58,398 nt of DNA from Hydrogenophaga sp. (lineage in GTDB: Bacteria; Pseudomonadota; Gammaproteobacteria; Burkholderiales; Burkholderiaceae_C), in contig NZ_JAABRQ010000024.1 of assembly GCF_011390835.1 (NCBI RefSeq), forward strand, positions 1 to 58,398. Direction: 5' to 3'. The position numbers and the translations under genes are program-made. Shown here one piece after another: positions 7,205 to 17,150 of the stretch (the stretch's first letter is position 1; each line of letters begins with the position of its first letter). The notes under the pieces are model-generated. The model was not told the origin of the DNA, did not search any database, and saw only the letters and a program-made list of their open reading frames with translations.

Positions 7205-8155
7205 TCAGGCCTTCAACTGCTGCTCCAACTGGTGCAGCACCTGGTAGCAGTTGAACACCTGGGCGACGCTGCTGTTGGGCTCGCGCCCTTCGCGGATGGC
7301 GGCAAAGAATTCGCGGTCCTGCAGCTCGATGCCGTTCATGCTGACCGCCACCTGGCTGACATCGATCTGTTCTTCCTTGCCGGTGAACAGATCGTCGTAT
7401 CGCGCGAGGTAGGTGGCGGTGTCGCCGATGTAGCGGAAGTAGGTGCCCAGGGGCCCGTCATTGTTGAAGCTGAGGCTGAGCGTGCAGATGGCGCCGCTGG
7501 CTGTCTTGAGTTGGATGCTCATGTCCATGGCGATACCGAGCTTGGGATGGATCGGGCCCTGGATCGCGTTGGCCTGCACGATGGGGCTGCCCGCCTGGAA
7601 GGCGAACAGATCCACCGTGTGGGCGGCGTGGTGCCAAAGCAGGTGGTCGGTCCAGCTGCGGGGTTGGCCGAGGGCATTGGTGTTGGTGCGGCGGAAGAAA
7701 TAGGTCTGCACATCCATTTGCTGGATGTTGAATTCGCCCGCTTTGATCTTGTTGTGAACGTACTGATGGCTGGGGTTGAAGCGGCGGGTGTGGCCGCACA
7801 TGGCGACCAGTCCGGTCTGCTTCTGCAGCGCCACCACGTCTTCAGTACCCTTGAGGCTGTCGGCCAGGGGAATTTCCACCTGCACGTGTTTGCCGGCCTT
7901 CAGGCAGGCCAGGGTTTGCTCGGCGTGCATTTGCGTAGGCGTGCACAGGATGACGGCGTCAACCTCTTTCATGGCCAGGCTGTCGGCCAGATCGGTGGTG
8001 ACATGGCCGATGCCGTACTTCGAGGCCACTTCTTTCGTCTTGTCCAGGTCGCGGCTGATCAGGGACACGACTTCAACGCCGTCGATGTTCCTGATGCCGT
8101 CCAGGTGCTTGATACCGAAAGCGCCAGCGCCGGCGAGTGCGACACGAATGGTCAT
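7205..8155 (-). CDS. pmdC: 4-carboxy-2-hydroxymuconate-6-semialdehyde dehydrogenase
   Basis: This 316-residue Gfo/Idh/MocA-type dehydrogenase has an N-terminal Rossmann motif (VALAGAGAFGIKHL). In this pathway the enzyme (PmdC/LigC) oxidises the hemiacetal form of 4-carboxy-2-hydroxymuconate semialdehyde to 2-pyrone-4,6-dicarboxylate with NAD(P). The assignment rests on the fold plus its position directly after the dioxygenase genes, as in the Comamonas pmdABC order. I chose the ATG at 8155, which has a GGAG about seven bases upstream; longer frames run back into a repeat and pmdB. It is the last pathway gene before a large palindrome. Confidence 0.87.
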   Translation of the reverse strand: MTIRVALAGAGAFGIKHLDGIRNIDGVEVVSLISRDLDKTKEVASKYGIGHVTTDLADSLAMKEVDAVILCTPTQMHAEQTLACLKAGKHVQVEIPLADSLKGTEDVVALQKQTGLVAMCGHTRRFNPSHQYVHNKIKAGEFNIQQMDVQTYFFRRTNTNALGQPRSWTDHLLWHHAAHTVDLFAFQAGSPIVQANAIQGPIHPKLGIAMDMSIQLKTASGAICTLSLSFNNDGPLGTYFRYIGDTATYLARYDDLFTGKEEQIDVSQVAVSMNGIELQDREFFAAIREGREPNSSVAQVFNCYQVLHQLEQQLKA

Positions 8156-8172
8156 GTGAATCTCCGCAGAGC

Positions 8173-8205
8173 CGCCTCGAGGAGGCGAAGGCCCCCTCGG
8201 GGGGC
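8173..8205. repeat. Tandem GC-rich hairpins between pmdB and pmdC
   Basis: There are two adjacent perfect hairpins. CGCCTC-GAG-GAGGCG is at 8173-8187 and GCCCCC-TCG-GGGGGC is at 8191-8205. Such pairs recur between genes in many Comamonadaceae genomes (my recollection, not tested here). They may modulate stability of the pmd message. Confidence 0.55.
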
Positions 8206-8237
8206 AGTGATTGAACGAATTGAAGAACGTGGGGTTT

Positions 8238-9534
<1,297 letters not shown>

Positions 9535-9535
9535 T

Positions 9536-10480
9536 TCAGACCTCCTCGGGCCAGTAAAGCTTCATGGGGTTCGTCACCAGCAACTTCTGCTGCAGCTCAG
9601 GCGTCGGCGCGATGTGCGGGATGAAGTCCACCAGCAGGCCGTCGTCAGGCATGTGATCTTTGAGGTTGGGGTGTGGCCAGTCGGTGCCCCAGAGCACGCG
9701 GTCGGGGAAATGCTCAACGATGCGGCGCGCGAACGGCACCACGTCGCGGTAGGCGTTCTGTTCACCTGCCAGCGCTTTCGGGCCGGTGAGCGAGAGGCGT
9801 TCCGGGCAGCTCACCTTGCTCCACACATTCGGATGCTCGCGCATGAAGCGCTCGAACAGGGCGAACTGAGGGCCATCCACCGGCAGCGACACATCGGGGC
9901 GGCCCATGTGGTCCACCACCACCATGGTTGGCAGTGTGGTGAAGAAGTCCCACAGCTCGGGCAGGTCCACCGCCTCAAAGTAGATGACCACGTGCCAGCC
10001 CAGGGCCTTGATGCGGTTCGCGATCTCGAGCAGCTCGTCCTTGGGTGTGAAGTCGACCAGGCGTTTGACGAAGTTGAAGCGCACACCGCGCACGCCGGCC
10101 TGGTGCAACGCCTGCAGTTCAGCGTCGCTCACGCTGCGCTTGACGGTGGCCACACCACGCGCCATGCCTTGCGAATGCACCAGCGCATCGACCAGCGCGC
10201 GGTTGTCGGCCCCGTGGCAGGTGGCCTGCACGATCACGTTGCGGGCGAAACCCAGGTGGTCTCGCAGGGCGAACAGCTGCTGCCTGGAGGCGTCGCATGG
10301 CGTGTATTTGCGTTCGGACGCGTAGGGAAACTCGGTGCCGGGGCCAAACACGTGGCAGTGCGCGTCCACACTGCCAGCAGGCACCTGGAAGCGTGGCTGG
10401 CTCGGGCCGTCAAACCAGTCGAGCCAGCCAGGCGTTTTGGTGAAGTCACCGGATGTGGGCTTGTCGTTGGCTTGGGTCAT
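9536..10480 (-). CDS. pmdD: 2-pyrone-4,6-dicarboxylate hydrolase
   Basis: The 314-residue amidohydrolase-fold lactonase (PmdD/LigI) opens 2-pyrone-4,6-dicarboxylate to 4-oxalomesaconate. It shows the metal-type DAHCHVFGPG motif near residue 39, the conserved VVVDHMGRPDV strand and the C-terminal DRVLWGTDWPHPN. It ends one base before pmdA. Its start is 115 bases after the aldolase gene, a gap filled by GC-rich hairpins, so a secondary promoter or processing site may lie there. Confidence 0.92.
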   Translation of the reverse strand: MTQANDKPTSGDFTKTPGWLDWFDGPSQPRFQVPAGSVDAHCHVFGPGTEFPYASERKYTPCDASRQQLFALRDHLGFARNVIVQATCHGADNRALVDALVHSQGMARGVATVKRSVSDAELQALHQAGVRGVRFNFVKRLVDFTPKDELLEIANRIKALGWHVVIYFEAVDLPELWDFFTTLPTMVVVDHMGRPDVSLPVDGPQFALFERFMREHPNVWSKVSCPERLSLTGPKALAGEQNAYRDVVPFARRIVEHFPDRVLWGTDWPHPNLKDHMPDDGLLVDFIPHIAPTPELQQKLLVTNPMKLYWPEEV

Positions 10481-10520
10481 GTCAGATCATGGGTTCGCAC
10501 ATACATACGGTGGCTCATAA

Positions 10521-10567
10521 GAGCCGGCTTTGCCGGGCCGCCAGCGCGGCCCCCGACCAAGGGGTCG
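10521..10567. repeat. GC-rich tandem hairpins between pmdF and pmdD
   Basis: GGGCCGC-CAGC-GCGGCCC is a perfect hairpin at 10535-10552. CGACC/GGTCG pairs at 10554-10567, and GCCGGC lies just to the left. This is the only sizeable spacer inside the operon besides that before pmdC, and both carry hairpin pairs. Confidence 0.5.
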
Positions 10568-10595
10568 CGCACAGCGGGGCGGGGGTGATCCATGG

Positions 10596-11279
10596 CTAGT
10601 CGATGTATTTCAGACCTGCCTTGGCCAGTGGCTCGCGCATCTGGTACATGTCCAGCCCCAGCACGCCGGCTTCGAATTTCGCTCGCTTTTCGCCCTCGAA
10701 GCTCTCTCGTTTCTCGGCCGCGTCGGCCACCGCCTGGGCCATCGCGGCGGGCACCACGACCACGCCATCGGTGTCGGCCACGATGACATCGCCGGGATTC
10801 ACCAGGGCGCCCGCACAGACCACGGGGATGTTGACCGAGCCCAGCGTGGCCTTGATCGTGCCCTTGGCGTGGATGGCCTTGCTGAACACGGGAAATCCTA
10901 TCTTCTCCAGCTCGTCCACATCGCGCACACCGCCGTCGATGATCAAGCCGCGCGCGCCACGCGCCTTGAACGAGGTGGCGAGCAGGTCACCAAAAAAACC
11001 ATCGGTGCTGTCGGTGGTGCAGGCGGCCACCACCACATCACCGGGCTGCAGCTGCTCGGCGGCCACGTGCAGCATCCAGTTGTCACCGGGCTGCAGCAGC
11101 ACAGTGACGGCCGTGCCGCACATGCGGGCGCCTTTGTAGATGGGCCGCAGGTAGGGCTTCATGAGACCGACGCGGCCCAGGGCCTCGTGCACCGTGGCCA
11201 CACCAAAGCGAGAGAGCTTGTCCACCGCCGCTGCGTTGGCGCGCACGATGTTGCATTGGACGATACCGAGTGTGGTCAT
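10596..11279 (-). CDS. pmdF: 4-carboxy-4-hydroxy-2-oxoadipate aldolase
   Basis: The 227-residue RraA-fold class II aldolase (PmdF/LigK type) splits 4-carboxy-4-hydroxy-2-oxoadipate into pyruvate and oxaloacetate, the last step of the pathway. Family features are the [14 protein letters not shown] loop with the Arg and Asp used in catalysis and metal binding, and the [17 protein letters not shown] strand. It starts two bases after the hydratase gene. RraA itself, an RNase E inhibitor, shares the fold, but the length and operon position favour the aldolase. Confidence 0.92.
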   Translation of the reverse strand: MTTLGIVQCNIVRANAAAVDKLSRFGVATVHEALGRVGLMKPYLRPIYKGARMCGTAVTVLLQPGDNWMLHVAAEQLQPGDVVVAACTTDSTDGFFGDLLATSFKARGARGLIIDGGVRDVDELEKIGFPVFSKAIHAKGTIKATLGSVNIPVVCAGALVNPGDVIVADTDGVVVVPAAMAQAVADAAEKRESFEGEKRAKFEAGVLGLDMYQMREPLAKAGLKYID

Positions 11280-11281
11280 GT

Positions 11282-12328
11282 TCAGCGTCCTTGTGCTTGA
11301 AGGCGCGCATCCAGGCGCGGAAAAACACGGCGCACATTGGCCTCGAAAATCTGGCGCTTGTCGTCTGCGCTCAGGATGGTCGAGGCTTCGATGTAGCGCC
11401 GCGTGTCGTCGTAGTAGTGGCCCGACTCCGGATCGATGCCGCGCACCGCGCCGATCATCTCAGAGGCGAACAGCACGTTTTTTACCGGGATCACCGTGTT
11501 GAGCAGGTCGATGCCGGGCTGGTGGTACACGCAGGTGTCGAAAAACACGTTGTTCATCAGGTGCTCGGCCAGCAGCGGCTTTTTCATCTCTTGCGCCAGA
11601 CCGCGGAAGCGGCCCCAGTGGTAGGGCACGGCGCCGCCACCGTGGGGGATGAGGAACTTCAGCGTCGGGAAGTCCTTGAACAGGTCGCCCTGGATCAGCT
11701 GCATGAAGGCGGTGGTGTCGGCGTTGAGGTAGTGCGCGCCGGTGGTGTGAAAGCAAGGGTTGCAGCTGGTGCTCACGTGGATCATGGCCGGCAGATCGTG
11801 CTCGACCATCTTTTCGTAGATCGGGTACCAGTGCCGGTCGGTCAGGGGCGGACTGGTCCAGTGGCCGCCCGATGGGTCCGGGTTGAGGTTGATACCCACC
11901 GCGCCATATTCGCGCACGCACTTCTCCAGCTCCGGCACGCAGGTCGCCGGGTCCACGCCCGGGCTCTGCGGCAGCATGGCCACTGGTACAAAGTGATCGG
12001 GAAACAGCTCACTCACGCGAAAGCAGAGCTCGTTGCAGATCGACGCCCAGGTGCTGGAGATCTGGAAATCGCCGATGTGGTGCGCCATGAAGCTCGCGCG
12101 TGGGCTGAACAGCGTGATGTCGCTGCCGCGCTCTTTCATCAGGCGCAGCTGGTTGCTCTGGATGGATTCGCGCAGCTCGTCGTCGCTGATCTTCAGATCG
12201 GACACCCTGGGCATGGAGGCCGGGTCTTTGATGCCGGCGATCTGTGCGTTGCGCCAGGTCTCCAGCGCTTTGGGCGCGGTGGTGTAGTGGCCGTGGCAGT
12301 CGATGACGAGGGGTTGGGTCTGGGTCAT
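11282..12328 (-). CDS. pmdE: 4-oxalomesaconate hydratase
   Basis: The 348-residue amidohydrolase-superfamily enzyme (PmdE/LigJ type) hydrates 4-oxalomesaconate to 4-carboxy-4-hydroxy-2-oxoadipate. The N-terminal metal motif [10 protein letters not shown] is present, with later metal and catalytic contexts such as [13 protein letters not shown] and [14 protein letters not shown] chose the ATG at 12328 so that the HxH motif falls about 12 residues in; an in-frame upstream start at 12418 adds an unlikely 30-residue tail. It is the first visible gene of the operon, with its promoter region shared with the divergent LysR gene. Confidence 0.9.
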   Translation of the reverse strand: MTQTQPLVIDCHGHYTTAPKALETWRNAQIAGIKDPASMPRVSDLKISDDELRESIQSNQLRLMKERGSDITLFSPRASFMAHHIGDFQISSTWASICNELCFRVSELFPDHFVPVAMLPQSPGVDPATCVPELEKCVREYGAVGINLNPDPSGGHWTSPPLTDRHWYPIYEKMVEHDLPAMIHVSTSCNPCFHTTGAHYLNADTTAFMQLIQGDLFKDFPTLKFLIPHGGGAVPYHWGRFRGLAQEMKKPLLAEHLMNNVFFDTCVYHQPGIDLLNTVIPVKNVLFASEMIGAVRGIDPESGHYYDDTRRYIEASTILSADDKRQIFEANVRRVFPRLDARLQAQGR

Positions 12329-12496
12329 GGGGCCTGAGTGGGGGTGATTGCCGACACGGGGCATCGGCAGCGCGGAGGTTGGGTACATGCCATTCTGGCC
12401 CGCTCGACGCCAGGTCACCAGACCTCACGCCCGATAGCAGCTAGAACGGAAAAGGATACCTATGATGGCGTCATGCCGAAAAACAGGTAACAGCGC
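12329..12496. promoter_or_regulatory. Divergent pmd/LysR control region
   Basis: This 168-base spacer between the divergent pmdE and LysR-type genes is where a LysR regulator would be expected to bind. It contains TAGC-A-GCTA (about 12436-12444) and ATGA-N5-TCAT (about 12463-12475). Either could be part of a LysR site, but I could not single out a convincing T-N11-A box or promoter. Confidence 0.45.
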
Positions 12497-13408
12497 ATGG
12501 ATCTCAAGCAACTCGAGTACTTCGTCCGGGTGGCCGAGCTGGGCAGTTTCACCCGGGCCGCGCAGGCGCTGGATGTGGCCCAGCCCGCGCTGTCGCGCCA
12601 GGTGCGGCTGCTGGAAGTCGAGCTGCGGCAGAACCTGCTGGTGCGCAACGGGCGCGGCGCGAACCCCACCGAAGCAGGCAACTTGCTGCTGGCGCATGCG
12701 CGCGGCATCCTGCACCAGGTGGAGCGCGCGCGCGAGGAGCTGGGCCGGGTGCGCGGTGCGCTGGCCGGGCGCGTGGCCATCGGCCTGCCGCCCAGCCTCT
12801 CGCGTGTGCTGGCCGTGCCGCTGATGCGCGCTTTCCGGCAGCAGCTGCCCCAGGCCAGTGTGTCGATCTGCGAAGGCCTGTCGGTCAACATGCAGGAATG
12901 GCTGGCCACCGGGCGGCTGGACATCGCCGCGCTCTACAACGCCCAGCCCGCCGCCGAACTGGAGCTGACGCCGCTGCTGGAGGAAGATCTGGTGCTGGTG
13001 CAGGCGCGGCCCTCGGGCTTGCCACAGGACCCGCCGCCGGAGACGATCTCGCTCAGCGAGATCGCCGCGCTGCCGCTCGTGATCCCCAGCCGGCCGAACG
13101 CGATCCGCATGCAGGTCGAGGCCGCCCTGGCCCACCTCGGACTGCTGCCCACGGTGGCGCTGGAGATCGACGGTGTCGCGGCCATCCTCGACCTGGTCGC
13201 CGATGGCGCTGGTGCCGCCCTGCTCTCGCGCAACGCAGTCAGCAGCTCGATCCGCCCCTCGGCGTTCCAGGTGAGCGCCATCGTCGACCCTCCGTTGCGC
13301 ACACGCCTGAGCCTGGCGGTCAGCGCCCAGCGCCCCACCACGCTGACCCAGCAGGCCGCCATGGCCCTCTTGAAAACCACCGCCGAGCAAGTCCTCGCAT
13401 CGGCCTGA
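12497..13408 (+). CDS. LysR-type transcriptional regulator of the pmd operon
   Basis: The 303-residue LysR protein has the winged helix-turn-helix at residues 1-60 (LEYFVRVAELGSFTRAAQAL, then PALSRQVRLLE) and a periplasmic-binding-protein-like inducer domain after residue 90. It is divergent from the pmd operon, the classic arrangement for a LysR activator that responds to a pathway metabolite. PmdR/LigR-type control is therefore likely. The inducer (protocatechuate or a ring-cleavage product) cannot be read from the sequence. Confidence 0.88.
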   Translation: MDLKQLEYFVRVAELGSFTRAAQALDVAQPALSRQVRLLEVELRQNLLVRNGRGANPTEAGNLLLAHARGILHQVERAREELGRVRGALAGRVAIGLPPSLSRVLAVPLMRAFRQQLPQASVSICEGLSVNMQEWLATGRLDIAALYNAQPAAELELTPLLEEDLVLVQARPSGLPQDPPPETISLSEIAALPLVIPSRPNAIRMQVEAALAHLGLLPTVALEIDGVAAILDLVADGAGAALLSRNAVSSSIRPSAFQVSAIVDPPLRTRLSLAVSAQRPTTLTQQAAMALLKTTAEQVLASA

Positions 13409-13452
13409 ACGCCAGGGTTCATGCGGGCTACAGGGGGATGGCCGCCGATGGG

Positions 13453-13481
13453 TTGACAGCAATTTTCAGCAACGCTATGAT
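13453..13481 (+). promoter_or_regulatory. Near-consensus sigma-70 promoter
   Basis: TTGACA (13453-13458, perfect) and TATGAT (13476-13481, five of six) are spaced by exactly 17 bases, predicting a start near 13488. It is the best sigma-70 promoter I found in this window. It drives transcription toward the ectoine genes but is followed within 130 bases by an intrinsic terminator. Confidence 0.72.
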
Positions 13482-13487
13482 ATCGGC

Positions 13488-13617
13488 TGTCTTTTGCTGC
13501 CATCTTCATGGATTCCGATGACCGGTTTGGCCGTTTCGCCAAAACCGGATGACAACATCGGATATGCCGCAGCTTGGACCAGCGCACACGATCTCTGATC
13601 GCGAGCGCGTTTTTTTC
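13488..13617 (+). ncRNA. Candidate small RNA or attenuated leader upstream of ectA
   Basis: The predicted transcript runs from the promoter above to a terminator. It contains a long nested stem: CCGATG (13515-13520) pairs with CATCGG (13556-13561), and CCGGTTTGGC pairs with GCCAAAACCGG inside, with one bulge. It ends with a GC-rich stem and a run of T. A 14-codon frame (MDSDDRFGRFAKTG, 13508-13552) starts without a Shine-Dalgarno and overlaps the stem. It does not show the conserved core of 4.5S RNA and is short for 6S RNA. The alternatives are an independent small RNA or a leader that controls read-through into ectABCD. Confidence 0.45.
13582..13616 (+). terminator. Intrinsic terminator with T7 tail
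   Basis: GCGCACACGATC (13582-13593) pairs with GATCGCGAGCGC (13597-13608) at 10 of 12 positions around a TCT loop. It is followed at once by G and seven T. This is the geometry of a Rho-independent terminator on the plus strand. Confidence 0.65.
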
Positions 13618-13758
13618 GTTCAAGGACCCGAGCAGGGTCCTTGAGTTTCTTTGTAGGCCATCCACCAGGGATGGTCGGCCAATTTACCCGGGCATCTGCT
13701 GTTGCCTTCGTAGGGTTTTTTGGATATCGGGTTGGACCTTGCCACTGCGGGGGATCAA

Positions 13759-13774
13759 CCTGATGCAGATCAGG
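13759..13774. promoter_or_regulatory. Palindrome immediately before ectA
   Basis: CCTGAT-GCAG-ATCAGG is a perfect inverted repeat ending 13 bases before the ectA ATG. It could be an operator or an RNA hairpin that masks the weak ribosome-binding site. No EctR gene is visible nearby to pair with it. Confidence 0.4.
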
Positions 13775-13787
13775 ACATCCCACCGGC

Positions 13788-14357
13788 ATGACCCGTTCCG
13801 ACAGGACTTCAGACACCTCCCACGCCCCTTCATCCCCCTTGCGTTTTCGCAGCGCCGTCCCGACCGACGGCACAGCGCTCTGGCGTCTGGTGCAAGCCGC
13901 CGGCACGCTGGAACTGAATTCTGCCTATTGCTACCTGCTGTTCGCCACCGATTTCGGCAGCACCTGCCTGGTGGCCGAGCAGGATGGCGAGACGGTGGGC
14001 GCCGTGATCGGCTATCACCCGCCCCAGCAGCCGCAGACGGCATTCGTCTGGCAGGTGGCTGTGTTGCCCCGGCTGCGCGGCAAGGGCCTGGGCGCGCAGT
14101 TGCTCGGTCAATGGCGGGCACTGCCGGCCAACCGCGACTGCCGCTGGGTCACGGCCACGGTGGCCGAAGGCAACCTCGCCTCCCAAGCCTTGTTTCGACG
14201 CTTTGCGGCCACGCACCAGGCCGCCTGCGAGGCGACACCCCATTTCACCGCCGACCTGTTTCCCGGCGAGCACCCGCCTGAGCCGCTGCTGCGCATCGGC
14301 CCGCTCGAGCGCGCGCTCGCGCCAGAGACCGATCGCGTGGCCACCGCCATTGCCTGA
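13788..14357 (+). CDS. ectA: L-2,4-diaminobutyrate acetyltransferase (EctA)
   Basis: The 189-residue GNAT-family enzyme acetylates L-2,4-diaminobutyrate with acetyl-CoA to N-gamma-acetyl-diaminobutyrate, the second step of ectoine synthesis. The acetyl-CoA-binding motif A is VAVLPRLRGKGLGAQLL (about residues 90-106). The family-typical LNSAYCYLLFATDF lies near residue 45. The first 20 residues are polar and not conserved, so the true start may be a little downstream, since the Shine-Dalgarno upstream of 13788 is weak. It heads ectABCD. Confidence 0.92.
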   Translation: MTRSDRTSDTSHAPSSPLRFRSAVPTDGTALWRLVQAAGTLELNSAYCYLLFATDFGSTCLVAEQDGETVGAVIGYHPPQQPQTAFVWQVAVLPRLRGKGLGAQLLGQWRALPANRDCRWVTATVAEGNLASQALFRRFAATHQAACEATPHFTADLFPGEHPPEPLLRIGPLERALAPETDRVATAIA

Positions 14358-14407
14358 TCGCAGGCGTCTGTGCCCAACCCGTTTTTTTGCAATGAAGGAG
14401 TCTTCCC

Positions 14408-15724
14408 ATGAACAACATCTTTGAACAGCACGAATCCGAAGTCCGCGGCTACTGCCGCAACTTCCCGGCGGTGTTCGTCAGCGCCAAAGGCGCCTGGATG
14501 ACCGACGAAAACGGTGAGCGCTACCTGGACTTCTTTGCCGGCGCCGGTGTCATGAACTACGGCCACAACCCCGACAAACTGAAAGAAGCGCTGCTGGACT
14601 ACATCACGCGCGACGGCATCACCCATTCGCTGGACATGTACACCCAGGCCAAGCGCGACTTCATTCAGCGCTTTGAGCAGGTCATCCTGCGCCCGCGCGG
14701 CCTGTCCTACAAACTCCAGTTCCCCGGCCCGACCGGCACCAACGCCGTGGAAGCCGCACTCAAGCTGGCACGCAAGGTCACCGGTCGCGAGCAGGTGGTG
14801 GGCTTCACCAACGCCTTCCACGGCATGACCCTGGGCGCGCTGGCGGTCACCGGCAACGGCTTCAAGCGCGCAGGCGCGGGCGTGCCGCTGCAGAACACGA
14901 CCTCGATCCCGTTCTGCGGCTTCATGGGCGACGACCCCGATACCCTGGGCTTTTTCGAAGCCATGCTGCAAGACAACGGCAGCGGCCTGGAGAAGCCCGC
15001 CGCCGTGATCGTGGAGACGGTGCAGGCCGAGGGCGGCGTCAACGTTGCCGCCATCGACTGGCTCCAGCGGTTGCGCGACATCACCGCGGCACACGGCATC
15101 CTGCTCATCGTCGACGACATCCAGGTCGGCTGCGGGCGCACCGGCAAGTTCTTCAGCTTTGAGGAAGCCGGCATCGTGCCCGACATCGTGACGCTGTCCA
15201 AGTCGCTCTCGGGCTACGGCATTCCGATGGCCCTGGTGCTGATCAAACCCGAACACGACCAGTGGGCACCGGGCGAACACAACGGCACCTTCCGCGGCCA
15301 CAACCCGGGTTTCGTGACCGCCACCAAGGCGCTCGACTACTGGGAAAACGACTGGCTGGAGAAGGCGGTTGCCCACAAAAGCAAGATCGTGCACGACCGC
15401 CTGCAGGCGATGGTCAAGCGCCTGGACGTGACCGCCAGCATCCGCGGCCGCGGGCTGATCTGGGGCGTGGCCTTCGATGACCCGACGCTCGCCAGCCAGG
15501 TGTCACAGGCCTGCTTCAAAGACAAGCTGATCATCGAGACGGCGGGCATGGAAGACCAGGTGCTCAAGCTGCTGCCCAGCCTGACCATCAGCGACGAAGG
15601 CCTGACGCTCGGCCTCGACACGATCGAAAAATGCCTGGCCATGGTGCTTCATCGCAACGCCCGCCACACCACCGAGACAGCCGAGATGGCCGAGACCGTT
15701 GAGGACGCACTCATTTCGGCCTGA
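14408..15724 (+). CDS. ectB: Diaminobutyrate-2-oxoglutarate transaminase (EctB)
   Basis: The 438-residue class III aminotransferase uses pyridoxal phosphate to convert L-aspartate semialdehyde to L-2,4-diaminobutyrate with glutamate as donor. The PLP lysine is Lys265 in VTLSKSLSGYG, and the cofactor-facing Asp lies in IVDDIQVGCGRTG. Length and motifs match EctB. A clear AAGGAG precedes the ATG. The C-terminus has a short Glu/Thr-rich tail beyond the usual end. Confidence 0.94.
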   Translation: MNNIFEQHESEVRGYCRNFPAVFVSAKGAWMTDENGERYLDFFAGAGVMNYGHNPDKLKEALLDYITRDGITHSLDMYTQAKRDFIQRFEQVILRPRGLSYKLQFPGPTGTNAVEAALKLARKVTGREQVVGFTNAFHGMTLGALAVTGNGFKRAGAGVPLQNTTSIPFCGFMGDDPDTLGFFEAMLQDNGSGLEKPAAVIVETVQAEGGVNVAAIDWLQRLRDITAAHGILLIVDDIQVGCGRTGKFFSFEEAGIVPDIVTLSKSLSGYGIPMALVLIKPEHDQWAPGEHNGTFRGHNPGFVTATKALDYWENDWLEKAVAHKSKIVHDRLQAMVKRLDVTASIRGRGLIWGVAFDDPTLASQVSQACFKDKLIIETAGMEDQVLKLLPSLTISDEGLTLGLDTIEKCLAMVLHRNARHTTETAEMAETVEDALISA

Positions 15725-15762
15725 TGGCCCCAGTCCCCAACAAGCGAACACAGGAGAAAAAC

Positions 15763-16152
15763 ATGATCGTCAAACACCTCGACCAGATCGTCGGCACGGA
15801 TGCCGATGTTGACACCGCCGGCTGGACCAGCCGGCGCCTGATTCTCAAAGACGCCGGCATGGGCTACTCGGTGCACGACACCGTGATCAAGCCAGGCGCC
15901 GAGCTGGACATGCACTACCGCAACCACCTCGAAACCGTGTACCTCACCGAAGGCGCCGGCGAGCTGGTGGATCTGGCCACTGGCGAGACCCACGCCTTGC
16001 GCGTGGGCTCGATCTACGCCCTAAACCAGCACGATCACCACCTGCTCAAAGCCAATCAGGGAACGCACATGCGCATGGTCTGCGTCTTCAACCCGCCCAT
16101 TACCGGCCAGGAAGTGCACGACGAATCCGGCGCCTACGCGCTGTGCGATTGA
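15763..16152 (+). CDS. ectC: Ectoine synthase (EctC)
   Basis: The 129-residue cupin enzyme cyclises N-gamma-acetyl-diaminobutyrate to ectoine. It begins MIVKHLDQIVGTDADVDT. It carries the cupin metal contexts MHYRNHLETVYLTEG and LNQHDHHLLKA, and the C-terminal NPPITGQEVHDESGAY that is typical of EctC. The ATG at 15763 has an AGGAG eight bases upstream and gives the standard family length, so it is preferred over an earlier in-frame ATG at 15724 that lacks these features. Confidence 0.95.
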   Translation: MIVKHLDQIVGTDADVDTAGWTSRRLILKDAGMGYSVHDTVIKPGAELDMHYRNHLETVYLTEGAGELVDLATGETHALRVGSIYALNQHDHHLLKANQGTHMRMVCVFNPPITGQEVHDESGAYALCD

Positions 16153-16169
16153 GGGAGGCAGCTGAGACC

Positions 16170-17108
16170 ATGTCTGCCACCACCACCCAACCCCGCTCCA
16201 CCCCACCCACCGCAGCCGACCGCTACCCCTCGCGGATCGCGCCTGAACCGCGCATCAGCGACCGCCTGGACCCGGTGGTCCATGGCAACGCCGACGCTGG
16301 TCCACTCTCCGCCAGCCAGCTGCGCTATTTTGAAGACAACGGCTACCTGAACGATCACACCCTGTTCAGCGAAGCCGAACTGGTTGGCTACCAGACCGAG
16401 CTGCAACGCTTGCGATCCGACCCACAGGTCAAGACCGCCGCCGAAGCGGTGATCGAACCGCAGAGTCTGGAGCTGCGCTCGCTCTTTGCGGTCCACCGCA
16501 GCAGCGACGTATTGCGCCAGCTCTGCCACCACCCGCGCCTGGTCGCCATCGCCCGCCAGCTTCTAGGCAGCGAGGTCTACATCCACCAGTCACGCATCAA
16601 CTACAAGAACGGCTTTCGCGGCAAAGAGTTCTTCTGGCACTCCGACTTCGAGACCTGGCATGTGGAGGACGGCATGCCCGCCATGCGCGCGCTCAGCTGC
16701 TCGATCAGCCTCACACCCAACACCGAACACAACGGTCCGCTGATGCTGATGCCAGGCTCCCACCACCGCTTCGTGTCTTGCGTCGGCGCGACGCCCGACA
16801 ACCACTACCGCGAATCGCTCAGACGCCAGGAAGTGGGGGTGCCCGACGACGAAGGCCTCAGGCAGCTGGCGCACGAGTTTGGCATCGCCTCGCCCAAAGG
16901 CCTGGCCGGTTCGGTCACGTTTTTCGACTGCAACACCATGCACGGCTCCAACTCCAACATCACGCCGATGCCACGCAGCAATGTGTTCGTGGTCTACAAC
17001 AGCGTGCACAACACGCCAGTGAATCCGTTCTGCGGGCTGGCACCGCGCCCCAACTTCATCGCCGAGCGGAAAGACTTCCGTCCGCTGTCGCTCAACCCTA
17101 CCGACTGA
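16170..17108 (+). CDS. ectD: Ectoine 5-hydroxylase (EctD)
   Basis: The 312-residue Fe(II)/2-oxoglutarate-dependent dioxygenase hydroxylates ectoine to 5-hydroxyectoine. It shows the family signature FFWHSDFETWHVEDGMP with the His-x-Asp iron ligands. The distal His is in MHGSNSNITPMPRSNVF, which also carries the Arg that binds 2-oxoglutarate. The start at 16170 follows a GGGAGG motif and the ectC stop by 17 bases. The cell can thus be expected to make both ectoine and hydroxyectoine. Confidence 0.94.
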   Translation: MSATTTQPRSTPPTAADRYPSRIAPEPRISDRLDPVVHGNADAGPLSASQLRYFEDNGYLNDHTLFSEAELVGYQTELQRLRSDPQVKTAAEAVIEPQSLELRSLFAVHRSSDVLRQLCHHPRLVAIARQLLGSEVYIHQSRINYKNGFRGKEFFWHSDFETWHVEDGMPAMRALSCSISLTPNTEHNGPLMLMPGSHHRFVSCVGATPDNHYRESLRRQEVGVPDDEGLRQLAHEFGIASPKGLAGSVTFFDCNTMHGSNSNITPMPRSNVFVVYNSVHNTPVNPFCGLAPRPNFIAERKDFRPLSLNPTD

Positions 17109-17150
17109 GCGACGCAAGTCCGCTGCACCTCGGACCGCTCACCTTCCCAG

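Larger units (their letters stand above)
13409..13787. other. Structured leader and regulatory stretch before ectA
   Basis: This 379-base stretch has no supported protein gene. It contains a near-consensus plus-strand promoter, several hairpins, an intrinsic terminator, and a palindrome just before ectA; these are listed separately. Two further stem-loops, TCAAGGACCC/GGGTCCTTGA (13620-13644) and CCATCC/GGATGG within GGCC ends (13656-13680), follow the terminator. Confidence 0.6.

Noticed and set aside
12497..13408. LysR gene as regulator of the ect operon
   Set aside because: It is divergent from pmd, separated from ectA by a terminator-bearing spacer, and EctR is of the MarR type. Control of pmd is far more likely.
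13488..13617. 4.5S (SRP) RNA, 6S RNA or tRNA in the ectA leader
   Set aside because: The conserved SRP tetraloop and internal loop sequence is absent, the transcript is shorter than 6S RNA, and no tRNA arms or CCA end are present.
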